In this document: piece after piece, positions 55,066-64,000 of the stretch
How the letters are laid out: each line of letters starts with the position of its first letter
Position numbering within the stretch: position 1 is the first letter of the stretch
Origin: Solea solea
Lineage: Eukaryota > Chordata > Actinopteri > Pleuronectiformes > Soleidae
NCBI RefSeq assembly: GCF_958295425.1
Contig: NC_081139.1
Coordinates: 13,715,888-13,779,887 of the forward strand
Length of the DNA: 64,000 bases
Direction of reading: 5' to 3'
The notes under the pieces: model-generated
Databases searched by the model: none
What the model saw: only the letters and a program-made list of their open reading frames with translations
Told to the model about the DNA's origin: nothing
Translations under genes and position numbers: made by a program

Positions 55066-56089
55066 CCCGAGACCAGAGGACGCAGTGTGGACAACAAAGA
55101 AAGATAAGCTCAGAGAAATGAATGGACATGCAGTCATCTTACCCAGCAACAAGATGCAGAGCTTCATCCTGGCCTTGTCCAAGTAAACAAAGAGGGAGAG
55201 AGAGGGAGATCTACTTTCAAGCCTGATGATCAACAAGCTGGAAGTGCAATACAAGATTAGATTTTTGGCAATTTGTAACTCACATTTGGATTCAAATGAC
55301 ACTTGAATGAAGTTTCGGAGGTCAATTCTTACTGTGACACCAGTCCGCGTTAGTTGTATTTCTGTGGTTTCTTGGTGGTGGACTGAACCGGTCAGACTGT
55401 AAGAATACAAGATATCATGAAAATAATGGGATTCGGATGATGCATAGTCAGCACACACACACTGTACACCAGTCAGACACACTTTTTAAATTGTATCGAG
55501 TAATAATTCCATCATGACATAAGTAAGGCCGTATGGTAACATGACTGGTCTCTTTTGCTACAGGTCACTACACTATAGGTCACTTCCTGACTTCATGATG
55601 TTCTTTATAAATGATTTATAAATGTATGTAAGGTTTAGGTCAGCGATACCGTTCTCCGACTTGAATGTGACCAGAGTTCAACTTCCAGGTGGAAATACTG
55701 TGCACGAAAATTTGCTTGCAAATTCATTTCATTCATTCTCGACCAAGAACCAACCGGTGGAAGAACTGTGTGGTCCCAGGATGCCGCCACAGTGACCCAC
55801 ATTTTCAGAATAGAAGATAATATTGGATGTCAGGGAATGACAGTTGACAGCAGGTCCCAAGTGCAGCGAGCTCGCTATGAGGCTGCAAACTGACAGTACA
55901 AGTATGGTTATGAAATTCAAGTGGACAACGCTGTCACAAGTCTTCTACATGGCTGCATGACTGTGATCGGCATGGACGAGAGAGAGCGGCCCCCAGGTGT
56001 GCAAGTGTGTGCACGGCACACGCAGACAGAAGCCGCTGAAGTGAAAAAAGAAACTGGACTGGACCTTTGGACAACCGTGTGACAGACGC

Positions 56090-56373
56090 TCAGTGGCAGA
56101 GCGAGTCGTCTTTCGACTTGAAGGTTGTGGGTTTGATTCCGGCTCTGATAGACTACATGCCGACGTGTCCTTGGACAAGCCACTTAACCACATGTTGCTC
56201 TTGACAGTTTTGCCTGCAGCTTTTAACTGGATATGAAAGACGTGTGACAGAAAATGCACTGTACATAGATGTTGCTGTATGAATGTGGGAATGGAAGAAA
56301 CTGTAGTGTAAAGCAGCCTTGAGTGGTCATCAAAACTAGACATGTGCTATATAAATACAGACGATTTACCATT
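56090..56373 (+). mobile_element. tRNA-derived SINE (same family as 17281-17478)
   Basis: Head CGCTCAGTGGCAGAGCGAGT and B-box region GTGGGTTTGATTCCGGCTCT, then a body including GACAAGCCACTTAACC and a tail TATATAAATACAGACGATTT shared with the copy in cdk18 intron 9. The head is closer to an intact tRNA-like sequence than the other copy. Confidence 0.8.
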
Positions 56374-56524
56374 CATGATGTCACTTAACATGAAGAACAT
56401 TTAACCAGTATTGGTGGATATGTCTTGTGCTTGAAGGCTCCAAAAGTTTACCAATTGGGAAATCCTTCCAAAGGAGAATTCCCCATTCTCTCACACACAC
56501 ACATACTGTCATCTTTCTATAGTC

Positions 56525-56710
56525 AATATAGACAAACAACCATTCACTCTCACATTTGCACCTCCACTACACCCAGTGTGGCCCCTGATCCCAAAACTCA
56601 CTCATCTTCTAGCTTTATCCTCCACGTGAGGGTTGTGGGGGGGGGGGTGCAGGTGCCAATCTCAGCTTGACCTGGGGGCGAGAGGCGTTGCCAGTCCATC
56701 ACAGGACCAC
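56525..56710 (-). mobile_element. Inverted copy of the dispersed repeat seen at 16431-16680
   Basis: On the minus strand it contains the GATGGACTGGCAACGCC, CCCCAGGTCAAGCTGAGATT and GTGAGAGTGAATGG segments in the order seen in the cdk18 intron 8 copy (the last after rearrangement). It is interrupted by a G run of about 14. Confidence 0.6.
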
Positions 56711-56892
56711 ATATAGATGGATGGGTGTGTGTATAAGTTGTAAGCCTTAACTTATTTGATGATGTGAACTGGTCAAAATGTCTCTGGAACAATGGTATTC
56801 AACCATTTAGCACCACCGTTCCGTCCTCACAATCACAGAAACACACACACACAGAGAGGTAAAAAAAAATATCAGTGTTTAGTCAGAGATCT

Positions 56893-56898
56893 TTTATT
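56893..56898 (-). terminator. elk4: Candidate elk4 poly(A) signal
   Basis: AATAAA on the minus strand, about 3.6 kb after the elk4 stop codon. Downstream (plus 56870 to 56830) the minus strand is T-rich and then GTGTGTGTGT, which suits the U/GU-rich downstream element of a cleavage site. Confidence 0.5.
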
Positions 56899-59800
56899 AC
56901 TGGTCTCACCTGTCTCCTCCGTTATAAACACTTCCTATCCCCCTGTCTCACATCAATATGCCACTTAAAACAAGTAGCTTGTAAACATTTGAAAAAAGGA
57001 TCAAACCAATAGAGAACTGGACCGAACAAATTCTTTTTCTTTTTTTAAACATTTTACAAGGTAAGCGGAGGGGAAAACATCAGAAAATACAAATGAAGAA
57101 TTGTGCCAATTACAAATCCAAGGTTGGTGGGGCAAGTTTAACAGGCATTTGCCATTAAAGGCTTTTTGAAGTGAATGCAAGAAACCAATTCTATTGGGCT
57201 TAAATATAAATTCAAATAAATAAATAGTGTGTGGTACTGCCTAATTACACAAAGTATCACAAATGCTTTGATATGTACTGTAGAAGATTAGATTTAACTC
57301 TGTTTGTGGTATAAAATACGAAGTGCATAACTGTATCGTCCCTTTGGGAAAATATACATTTCTTGGTACGCAAATGTCAACAAACATGTCATCAAAGAGA
57401 ATATCCGAGTCATAGAAAAGTGACAGAATCCAATACAACAGGAACCCCCGACTTTTTAAGTGCAAACGTCTCATCACAACATCTGCAAGTACAATATCAA
57501 CACTATATCAAAACACATATAAAAACATAGATTTAGATCTCTCCCCATAAGGCTTTGATTTCCTTAAAAAAAAAAAAAAGAAAACAACTAAAAAAACAAC
57601 TGGGCAGCCGTGTCCAAACTCCACAGGAGGAGAACAACAAAAAGGGAACACATGCACAAAGAGAACAGAACAGGAACCCAAAAGAGCAGACACCTATCTA
57701 TCTGGCCGTTATAAAAATAGAAATTAATCTTAAAATTCTATTGGTATTACAGGAAAATAATTGATTACACAAAAACGATTAACAGGTTTCATATTATATA
57801 TCTAGATCTTTTTTTTTCTGAGTAGATCGGTTGTCACATACATTTATAAGCAGGTTGGAAAGAGACATGGCTACTACTTCTTAAAACGTGGCCAGATTCT
57901 TTTTTTTTGTTCCATGTTGTGCATAATAACCCATGTTGCCGTCGATGTAAAGCAACATGAACACCGCAGCTCCCACACACACACACACTGTGGCAGAGTA
58001 AACGAGCTGCTGTGTCGTCGCACACTAAACGTCCCCGTGAAGTTTTACTCCTCTGGTTTGGTCTATGTAAAGAATATGGCATGAGAACAGACAGCGTTGC
58101 CGTCGTATACTGTTGCGTGTGTAACTTGGTTTCCAATGAGAGAACTCCAACCACTTCTGGGAGAGAAACTTGGGCTTGGCTGTGGTAAGGCACCATATGC
58201 ATCATGAATTGAAGTTCGGAGTGGGGGTTATGTCTGTAGCTTAAGTTAAAGTGAGCACAAGTTCCCCACCCACTTACAAGAATCGTTAGTCATCCATCGC
58301 TGAGTGAGAAAGTGACACTTAGGTAAACACAGACACACTTGCATGTTTTAAGTAATGTGTAATCAAGAGCGATGCACGATATTTGCGTTTAATAGCATTC
58401 AAAGGTGTGTCTCTGACTTATGGCTTCAAAGTCGCACACAAAACGGGTGCAAAACTTCCATGGCTGAGAATCTAGAGGAGCACGTTTTAGGGGAAAGTAG
58501 TTCGCTTCAGGGTCACTGTTTCAGTGAGCCGACGCGAGTCAAGCTGATGTGGAGCTTCTCTCTGGGTTTAAGTCATTGCACTCACACCGTAAGCAACAAA
58601 TCATTAAAGCCATTAGAAAGCTGAGCAAAGCTGTGGACAGGACGATGGACTCTTAAAGTCTTAAGTGATTCTGCTTCAAGAGGAACAACTCGACGTGGTT
58701 TCAGTTCCGGTTGGACTCCACAAAATCAAACAGACGGGTTTGGCAAATACATTTAACTTTTTAGATGAGCAGGGTTGACACCTCTCTTGTGTCGGTATCA
58801 AAATAAAGCTGAAGCCAGCGCTCACGTAACTTTGCTTAACATACAGACTGGGAACAAAACAGCTGCTCTGAAGACTAAATCTCACCTTTATAAAATATAT
58901 TTCAAGAAATAATCATTAGCTGCCAGGCAACATCCATCTCACCTTTTCCTGTAAAAGTGTTAATAGCTTTAATAAATGTGTCACAATGCTAGACCAGTTT
59001 CCTTATTTTTAGTATTGTATGAACAATGGTGAACTATGGTGACCTTCAGGTACCATCAAAATGAGAAAAGCCCTACCTAGAGCCAGTATTTGATTTGCCT
59101 ATATTGGGCTACTTTATAAATATGGCTGAACAACATGGTAAACACACACTTCCCATACCATACAAGGTCTAACAAAAATACAACCTTTATAAACTTTCAG
59201 GTGATATTTAGTTATTGCAAACAATAATGAAAATCATTGTTTCTGACTTTCTACACACTGTACTCTGAACGTAAGGTTCATATTTCCTGTACAAACACAA
59301 GAGTGGTATCAATCTTGTCATTTAAGTCTCTAAAAAACAAACAAAAAAGTGTATTTGCCAAAATGCCAACCGACGCGATATCTTGAAAATGTACCTTTTA
59401 TACTGCAATGTTTCCTTAAAAAAATAAATACTCTAATAAAATGGCTGAATTTTGGCTGCCTTTAACAATTGAAAAGGCAGCCTCAGAGCAGTAAGACATA
59501 CATGATACGCAGGTTGCAACTGGCAGAGTCGATGCTCAGAGAGGATTATGGCTTCACTTTCTTTCATTACCACCTTAAAAGCTTACTGGCTGGAGAAAGA
59601 CCAGGCCAAGGCTGGCTTTCAGGGCCATTCTACTGTACACATACAGTATATATATACATACACATGTATATATATATATATACACACACCCACTAGAAGA
59701 GCAACATAGAAGCAGGATTTAAGGTTCAGCGAGGAATATGGCCATACATCATAAGACAGTCAGGGTAAAAGTCTTGCTGGATATGGCTAGAGTTAGCCAA

Positions 59801-60301
59801 GAAAGCAGCTGAAGGCAAGGTTTGACAAAGAAGATAAAAGAGTTAAACATGCAAGTACTTAGGTTAAAGAGTATAGATTATAAAGTATAAGGACTGAGCA
59901 AAAAGCGGGGCCGGGAGGACATTGGTAAAGGAACCGATATGAAAACAAAGACGGGTCTTTTTGGCAGGAACACCTTTACACGAGGAGGGAATTTCTAAAT
60001 GAAAACATTCAGATCACATTGCTCTGTTTGTCCAAGTATGAAGCAGATTGTAACTGCAGAGGGTCCAATCCACATGCACACGTTGTTGCCATGGAAATTC
60101 CTCCCTCCATCGAGCTGGTATGACTGAGGATCCCGAAAAGTGAGACAAAAATAATTCATAAGTGCTAACTGAGCAGTGGCATCAGTGTGTATGAGTGCTG
60201 TATGGCATCCTCAGGGTGTACATGATAAAAATGCTATGAAACAATTGAATGTAATATCCTCTTCCATTAAACCTGGACTGCCAACGTCTCTTCAGGTCCT
60301 T

Positions 60302-60324
60302 CACACACACACACACACACACAC
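60302..60324. repeat. (CA)n microsatellite in the elk4 3'UTR
   Basis: Perfect run of about 23 nt, (GT)n in the elk4 transcript. Confidence 0.92.
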
Positions 60325-60491
60325 TGACTGTAGTGAGAGTTCTGTGGCAGCAAACTCTAAAGCACCAGAGTGATGGGGAATGGCAATGACAATGGCAATA
60401 AGCTTCCACGATTCTGTAAGGGATGTGGGAGCATGAGATGGTGCCTGTATATGTGTGTTGGGGGTAGGGTTCAGGCTGTGGGAGGTAAATT

Positions 60492-63376
60492 CTACGTCTT
60501 TTGAGGATCTGGTGAAATGGGTCCGGGTGTGTTGGTACCATCTGCACTGAGTACAGGGATCTGGAACTGCGGAGTGAGGACGGAGGGAAACTGGAACAGA
60601 TGGGCACTCTGGCGCCGTGTGGCTGGGCTGAGAGGTGCGACTGGACTGAGTGTGCTCCAGAAGTGGATGTTGGATAGCAGGGGACTTGGAGTCAGCAACA
60701 GAGTGGGAGTCTGAGGAGAAAGACATACAAGACAGACGTATGTCACTTTCATTCTGGCGTGAACAAAACAATAGCACAGCTGATTTAAGACTCTTTCATG
60801 CACAGATCAATCATCAGTTTTAATGTTGTGGCTCATCAGTGCAAATATACACTGTATATATGCATGGATACTGTGTATATATGCACTGTATACATACACT
60901 CTGTATAGTACATATACTGTATATGACTGGTAGCTGACTGGGTTATGGTTATCTAAAGCGGTTTTAATTCTCCAGATATACTGTGTACACAGATTAGAAT
61001 GTGACCTATGCTTCTCACAGTGCCGTCTCTCGTCTGTGCGGATGTGTTGATTATCTCAAATCTTTAAGTAGTACCTTTCAGTTTTGACTGCACTAGGTCT
61101 ATAATCACCCATTGACATTTATTCTACCAGATTTGGCAGCATAATGAATAAATATCATTTAGTTTCACTGATTCATTGATAATTGTTTTAACTTTGTGAA
61201 AAAACTGGTGAAGTCAAATTAAAATATTTGCCAACCAGACCTATTTGGGAGCTGGTAATTAACTAAACCCTAAAGTATCATAAGTATTAATACAACTTGA
61301 GAATCTGGGATTAAAAGGCACTGACAAAAGTGACAGTGACAGAGGAGACATGTCCGTCTGAACTGGGGTTAACATGACTCACTGTGACAGAAGGTTGAAC
61401 TGAATCAGATACACAGTAATATTTTCAATCATGTGGTCTACAAACAGCCAGGAATCACTGCTGCCCCCTGCTGGTCACAAACAATGCTGGTAGGTTTGTC
61501 GTCGTTTCATTTCTTGACTGTATAGTTACCTTCTTTTATTTGATGCGCTTTCTATTTACCAATATATCCTCCTCTTGAAAGTAATGTCTAAGTTTCCATA
61601 TTAGCGGGCCTCACTTCTTCACCATAATGATGCAAATGTTAGAATGGCAAACACAGCAATTCTTATTGAAATAAATAACATATTTTCATTTCATACTATT
61701 TAATTTGTTGACAATTCTTTGTAAATAATTACATTTTGTGCCATTAGCAACAACAATGGGCTCTAATTTTTCATAGCATTTTTTAGTTACTTTAGTTAGT
61801 AAGATTTCTTTACTGTTGTAAATTTTGTTTATTTTCATTAAAAGACAAAAACTTAATTTTACACCTTTGTCTATTTGGTCCCTAAAAAAAAAACAAAAAA
61901 AAACACATAATACACATAATAACTTTGTTGCTATTGCTTTAAAGTGCTGCCATCCCACCAGCCATTGTTGTTGTGGGAAGCTTTATCTTACAAATTGATA
62001 TCATGAAATGTTCTGGTTCATATTTATTATTAATTTTAAACAGTCAGGATCGCAATCATTAACAGGGTTTTATCACAGCAAAACTATTTTGGATAACTGT
62101 GACCTGAGGTAATTAGAATCAGAACAATGTTCTCACCTGTAGCATTGCTGGTGTGAGAGAGGCAGTGGGTAGTGAGGGGCTGCAGAGGTTTGAGGGGGAG
62201 AAGTCGGAGGCGGTAACCAACAGAGCTGGTGGGCTGATGTGCAGGATTTTTGGCAGCTTGCGTGCCTTTCCTGAGCTCTGAGTGCTGACTGTGGTGCAGC
62301 TGCTCACTGAAGATGAACTGGTTTCAGCGTCGACCAAGCTGATCTCATCTCCCGACAGACCGAGGCCACCATCCACCTGGTGCAGACAGGCAGAGGGTGA
62401 AATGGCAATTTCTAAACATTTTGTAAAGCATGTGCATTTGACAGTAGGCCAGATATACAACATATGTTGCAGTATCAGAAAAAAACCTTAACAGTAGTTT
62501 TGATTTTATTCTACATAAGAATTATCCATTAGAAGGGTCACAGGGTTCAGTGGCTCTAAAACAATAGTACAGCATAATTCAATCAAATGAGAAGAGTGCA
62601 CACAAAAACAAGACCAAAAAATGGTCTTATAAAAAAATAACATCATATGTTTTTGTACTAGCCTTCTCTTGTGCCTGAGCATCTGCTGGCTGTGATGAAC
62701 CTGACTCGATGTCACTGTCAATCATCAGGTCCTGGGAGGAGTCAGGCACTAAGCTTGGGGATGGACTGGCCGAAGTCATGTCTGATATGGTGAAAGTTGA
62801 CTCTGATGGACGGGTTTGCTCGAATGCGTACAGGGTGGAGTGTGTGCTGATTCCTTCAACCCTTGGGGGAGGAGCTTGCAGAGAATCCAAGTGATTGGAC
62901 ACCAGGGTCGAATCAATGGCAACCTGAGGATGCGGTGCTGGCTTTGGAGGGGTATTTCCAAACTTGATGACGGATGGTAAAGCAGTCGGTTGTTGTAGCT
63001 GGCTCTGGGCTATGGCGATGAGCCCTCTCTTTTCAGCCATCTTCTCTGCTGGGTTCTCCATTTTGATGGATTTGAAGAGCTGGCGTCCATTTTGTAGGGA
63101 GTTGAGCGTGAAGGAGGTGTACATACCAGAGTGGATGTAATCATTACGGTTTGACTGTTTGGAGCTTGTGCCCAGAACCCCTGTGCTTCCTCCTACCTTG
63201 GTTCTGTCACAAGATTCACCATCCTGTAAGGTGCTGTCCCTTCTTGTTAGGACAGGAACACCACCAGCACTGACATCCCCACCCTCTGTTCGTGCAACAA
63301 CCTCGCCTTTCAGGATGTCAGGATAGGACACAAAGCGATAAACAAACTTCTGACCATTCACCTTCTTTATAATGTT
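60492..63376 (-). CDS. elk4: ETS-domain transcription factor Elk4 (SAP-1), 3' coding exons, partial
   Basis: Ternary complex factor that binds DNA with SRF and activates serum-response genes after MAPK phosphorylation; nuclear. Visible coding exons in transcript order: 63376-62663, 62376-62137, 60710-60492, giving 238+80+72 residues in one frame. The first starts inside the ETS domain (NIIKKVNGQKFVYRFVSYPD). It also carries the SRF-binding B-box (SNRNDYIHSGMYTSFTLNSL onward, 63038-63148 region). The second has a basic D-type MAPK-docking stretch (KARKLPKILHI). The last has the transactivation C-box (TPSPLLSNIHFWSTLSPVAP), an FQFP DEF docking motif and ends TPGPISPDPQKT, as in ELK4. The 5' exon(s) with the start and ETS recognition helix lie beyond 64000; nothing in 63377-64000 resembles them. 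The first visible intron seems to use a GC donor. ELK1/ELK3 are less likely because of the C-terminus and synteny. Confidence 0.94.
62661..62666 (-). other. elk4: Probable GC-AG splice donor of elk4
   Basis: On the minus strand the exon ends CAAGAGAAG and the intron begins GCTAGT. Splicing after AAG keeps phase 0 into the only AG acceptor before 62376 (GCACCAG|GTGGAT). The nearby GT (GCTA|GTACAA) would give phase 1 and break the frame. Confidence 0.6.
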
Positions 63377-64000
63377 CTGTAAGACACAGGGAAGCAATTA
63401 CAGAAAACAAAGATTTGTTAGTCTTTACTCTTGGTATATATTCAAAATTCAAAATCTAAGTCTTAAACATCTTGGCAGAAACACAGTGAACCCAAAAACT
63501 AGACTTTCACCCATGTACTGTGTCTAACAAGGAGGCACCAGGAATAAAAAATAGAAAAGGGAGACCACAGAAAAGCCTTGCGGGTGGGACAGCTCTGTCC
63601 TTCCTGTCTGTACCAAACTGGCAGCCACTAATGCTACAGCCAAACATACCACAGCAGCCCTGCCCAGAACGCCCACAGGGATAGGCAGTGCATCTGCCAA
63701 AACCGCAAGGAGAGTGAGAGACAGACAGCACTCTCCCTCTCCACGCATGTTACTAAGCCATGGACTTTAACCAGTCTGGCTGTTTGTGGGAATGAAAATG
63801 TTTAGCCTAGGCAACAGTTGGTTGGTTGGACTTGTCACATTTCCTTAAACATTGACTTTAGTTTTTAATTTACCTCCAGGTAGCCAAATTAAGTCTGTCA
63901 TGTCTATGCTTGCCCTTATATTATTGGTCATGTTTTAACACTAGGCCCTGTTTAGGTGAGTGCTTTACAATGTCAATACACACTTTGTTTCACTGTTCCA
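63377..64000 (-). other. elk4: elk4 intron (incomplete)
   Basis: Intronic DNA between the visible ETS exon (acceptor at 63377-63378) and an upstream exon outside the window. No ETS N-terminal sequence, RNA gene or clear repeat was recognised. Confidence 0.75.

Larger units (their letters stand above)
55066..56870 (+). other. mfsd4a: mfsd4a 3'UTR and mfsd4a/elk4 convergent spacer
   Basis: No coding sequence was recognised. I did not find a canonical AATAAA for mfsd4a, so its 3' end is undetermined. The right half is filled by a tRNA-derived SINE and an inverted dispersed repeat. Confidence 0.55.
56875..60491 (-). other. elk4: Probable elk4 3'UTR (3.6 kb)
   Basis: Contiguous non-coding DNA between the elk4 stop and the candidate poly(A) signal. 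It includes an AT-rich microsatellite near 59643-59690 and (CA)n at 60302-60324. Long 3'UTRs are usual for ELK4 in vertebrates; that this whole stretch is transcribed is inferred. Confidence 0.5.

Noticed and set aside
62627..62662. Elk4 exon reading through to the stop at 62627
   Set aside because: The frame past 62663 (ASTKTYDVIFL) does not resemble Elk4 and the next exon restores a family-like C-terminus.
63507..63748. Small hydrophobic minus-strand open frames as an elk4 upstream exon or separate gene
   Set aside because: No ETS-domain similarity and no splice signals that join in frame; treated as intron.

Overview
This window is vertebrate nuclear DNA, almost certainly from a ray-finned (teleost) fish. 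Coding sequence is split into short exons with GT-AG introns, (CA/GT)n microsatellites are dense, and there are several tRNA-derived SINEs, small inverted-repeat elements and a LINE fragment of types common in teleosts. Three protein genes can be assembled exon by exon: cdk18 (+, CDS 4889-23630, 15 coding exons, 470 aa), mfsd4a (+, CDS 29505-55065, 10 coding exons, 499 aa) and the 3' three coding exons of elk4 (-, 60492-63376, 390 aa visible, 5' end beyond the window). The order CDK18-MFSD4A-ELK4 is that of human 1q32.1, so this is a conserved vertebrate block.

Layout: 1-4870 is upstream or 5' intronic DNA with no recognisable gene, plus a possible LTR remnant. 4871-23630 is cdk18, whose introns carry a SINE beside exon 2, a LINE fragment, a 120-bp MITE and other dispersed repeats. 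23631-29330 is the cdk18 3'UTR and intergenic DNA. From 29331, a (CT)n tract precedes mfsd4a exon 1. Mfsd4a intron 1 is 18.1 kb, and about 14.5 kb of it (31702-46245) is one tandem array of a 38-bp monomer. 47817-55065 holds mfsd4a exons 2-10. 55066-56870 is its 3' flank, rich in SINEs. About 56870-60491 is probably the elk4 3'UTR on the minus strand, so the two genes converge. 60492-63376 holds elk4 exons, and 63377-64000 is elk4 intron.

The unusual structure is the intronic satellite. It has higher-order duplications of 1.0-2.5 kb, four copies of an embedded antisense tRNA-SINE head, three copies of a perfect 13+1+13 bp palindrome, two copies of sequence captured from the array's own right flank, and one CpG per monomer whose common variants are exactly the two deamination products. 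Separately, cdk18 exon 5 (which encodes the PCTAIRE helix) and mfsd4a exon 5 are each bracketed by a (GT)n tract upstream and a complementary (CA)n tract downstream, so RNA hairpins enclosing these exons are possible.

The genes are not an operon and need not act together. Cdk18 is a PCTAIRE-family cyclin-dependent kinase, Mfsd4a a 12-TM major-facilitator membrane protein, and Elk4 an SRF-partner ETS transcription factor. All identifications come from reading translations against remembered family features; no searches were run.
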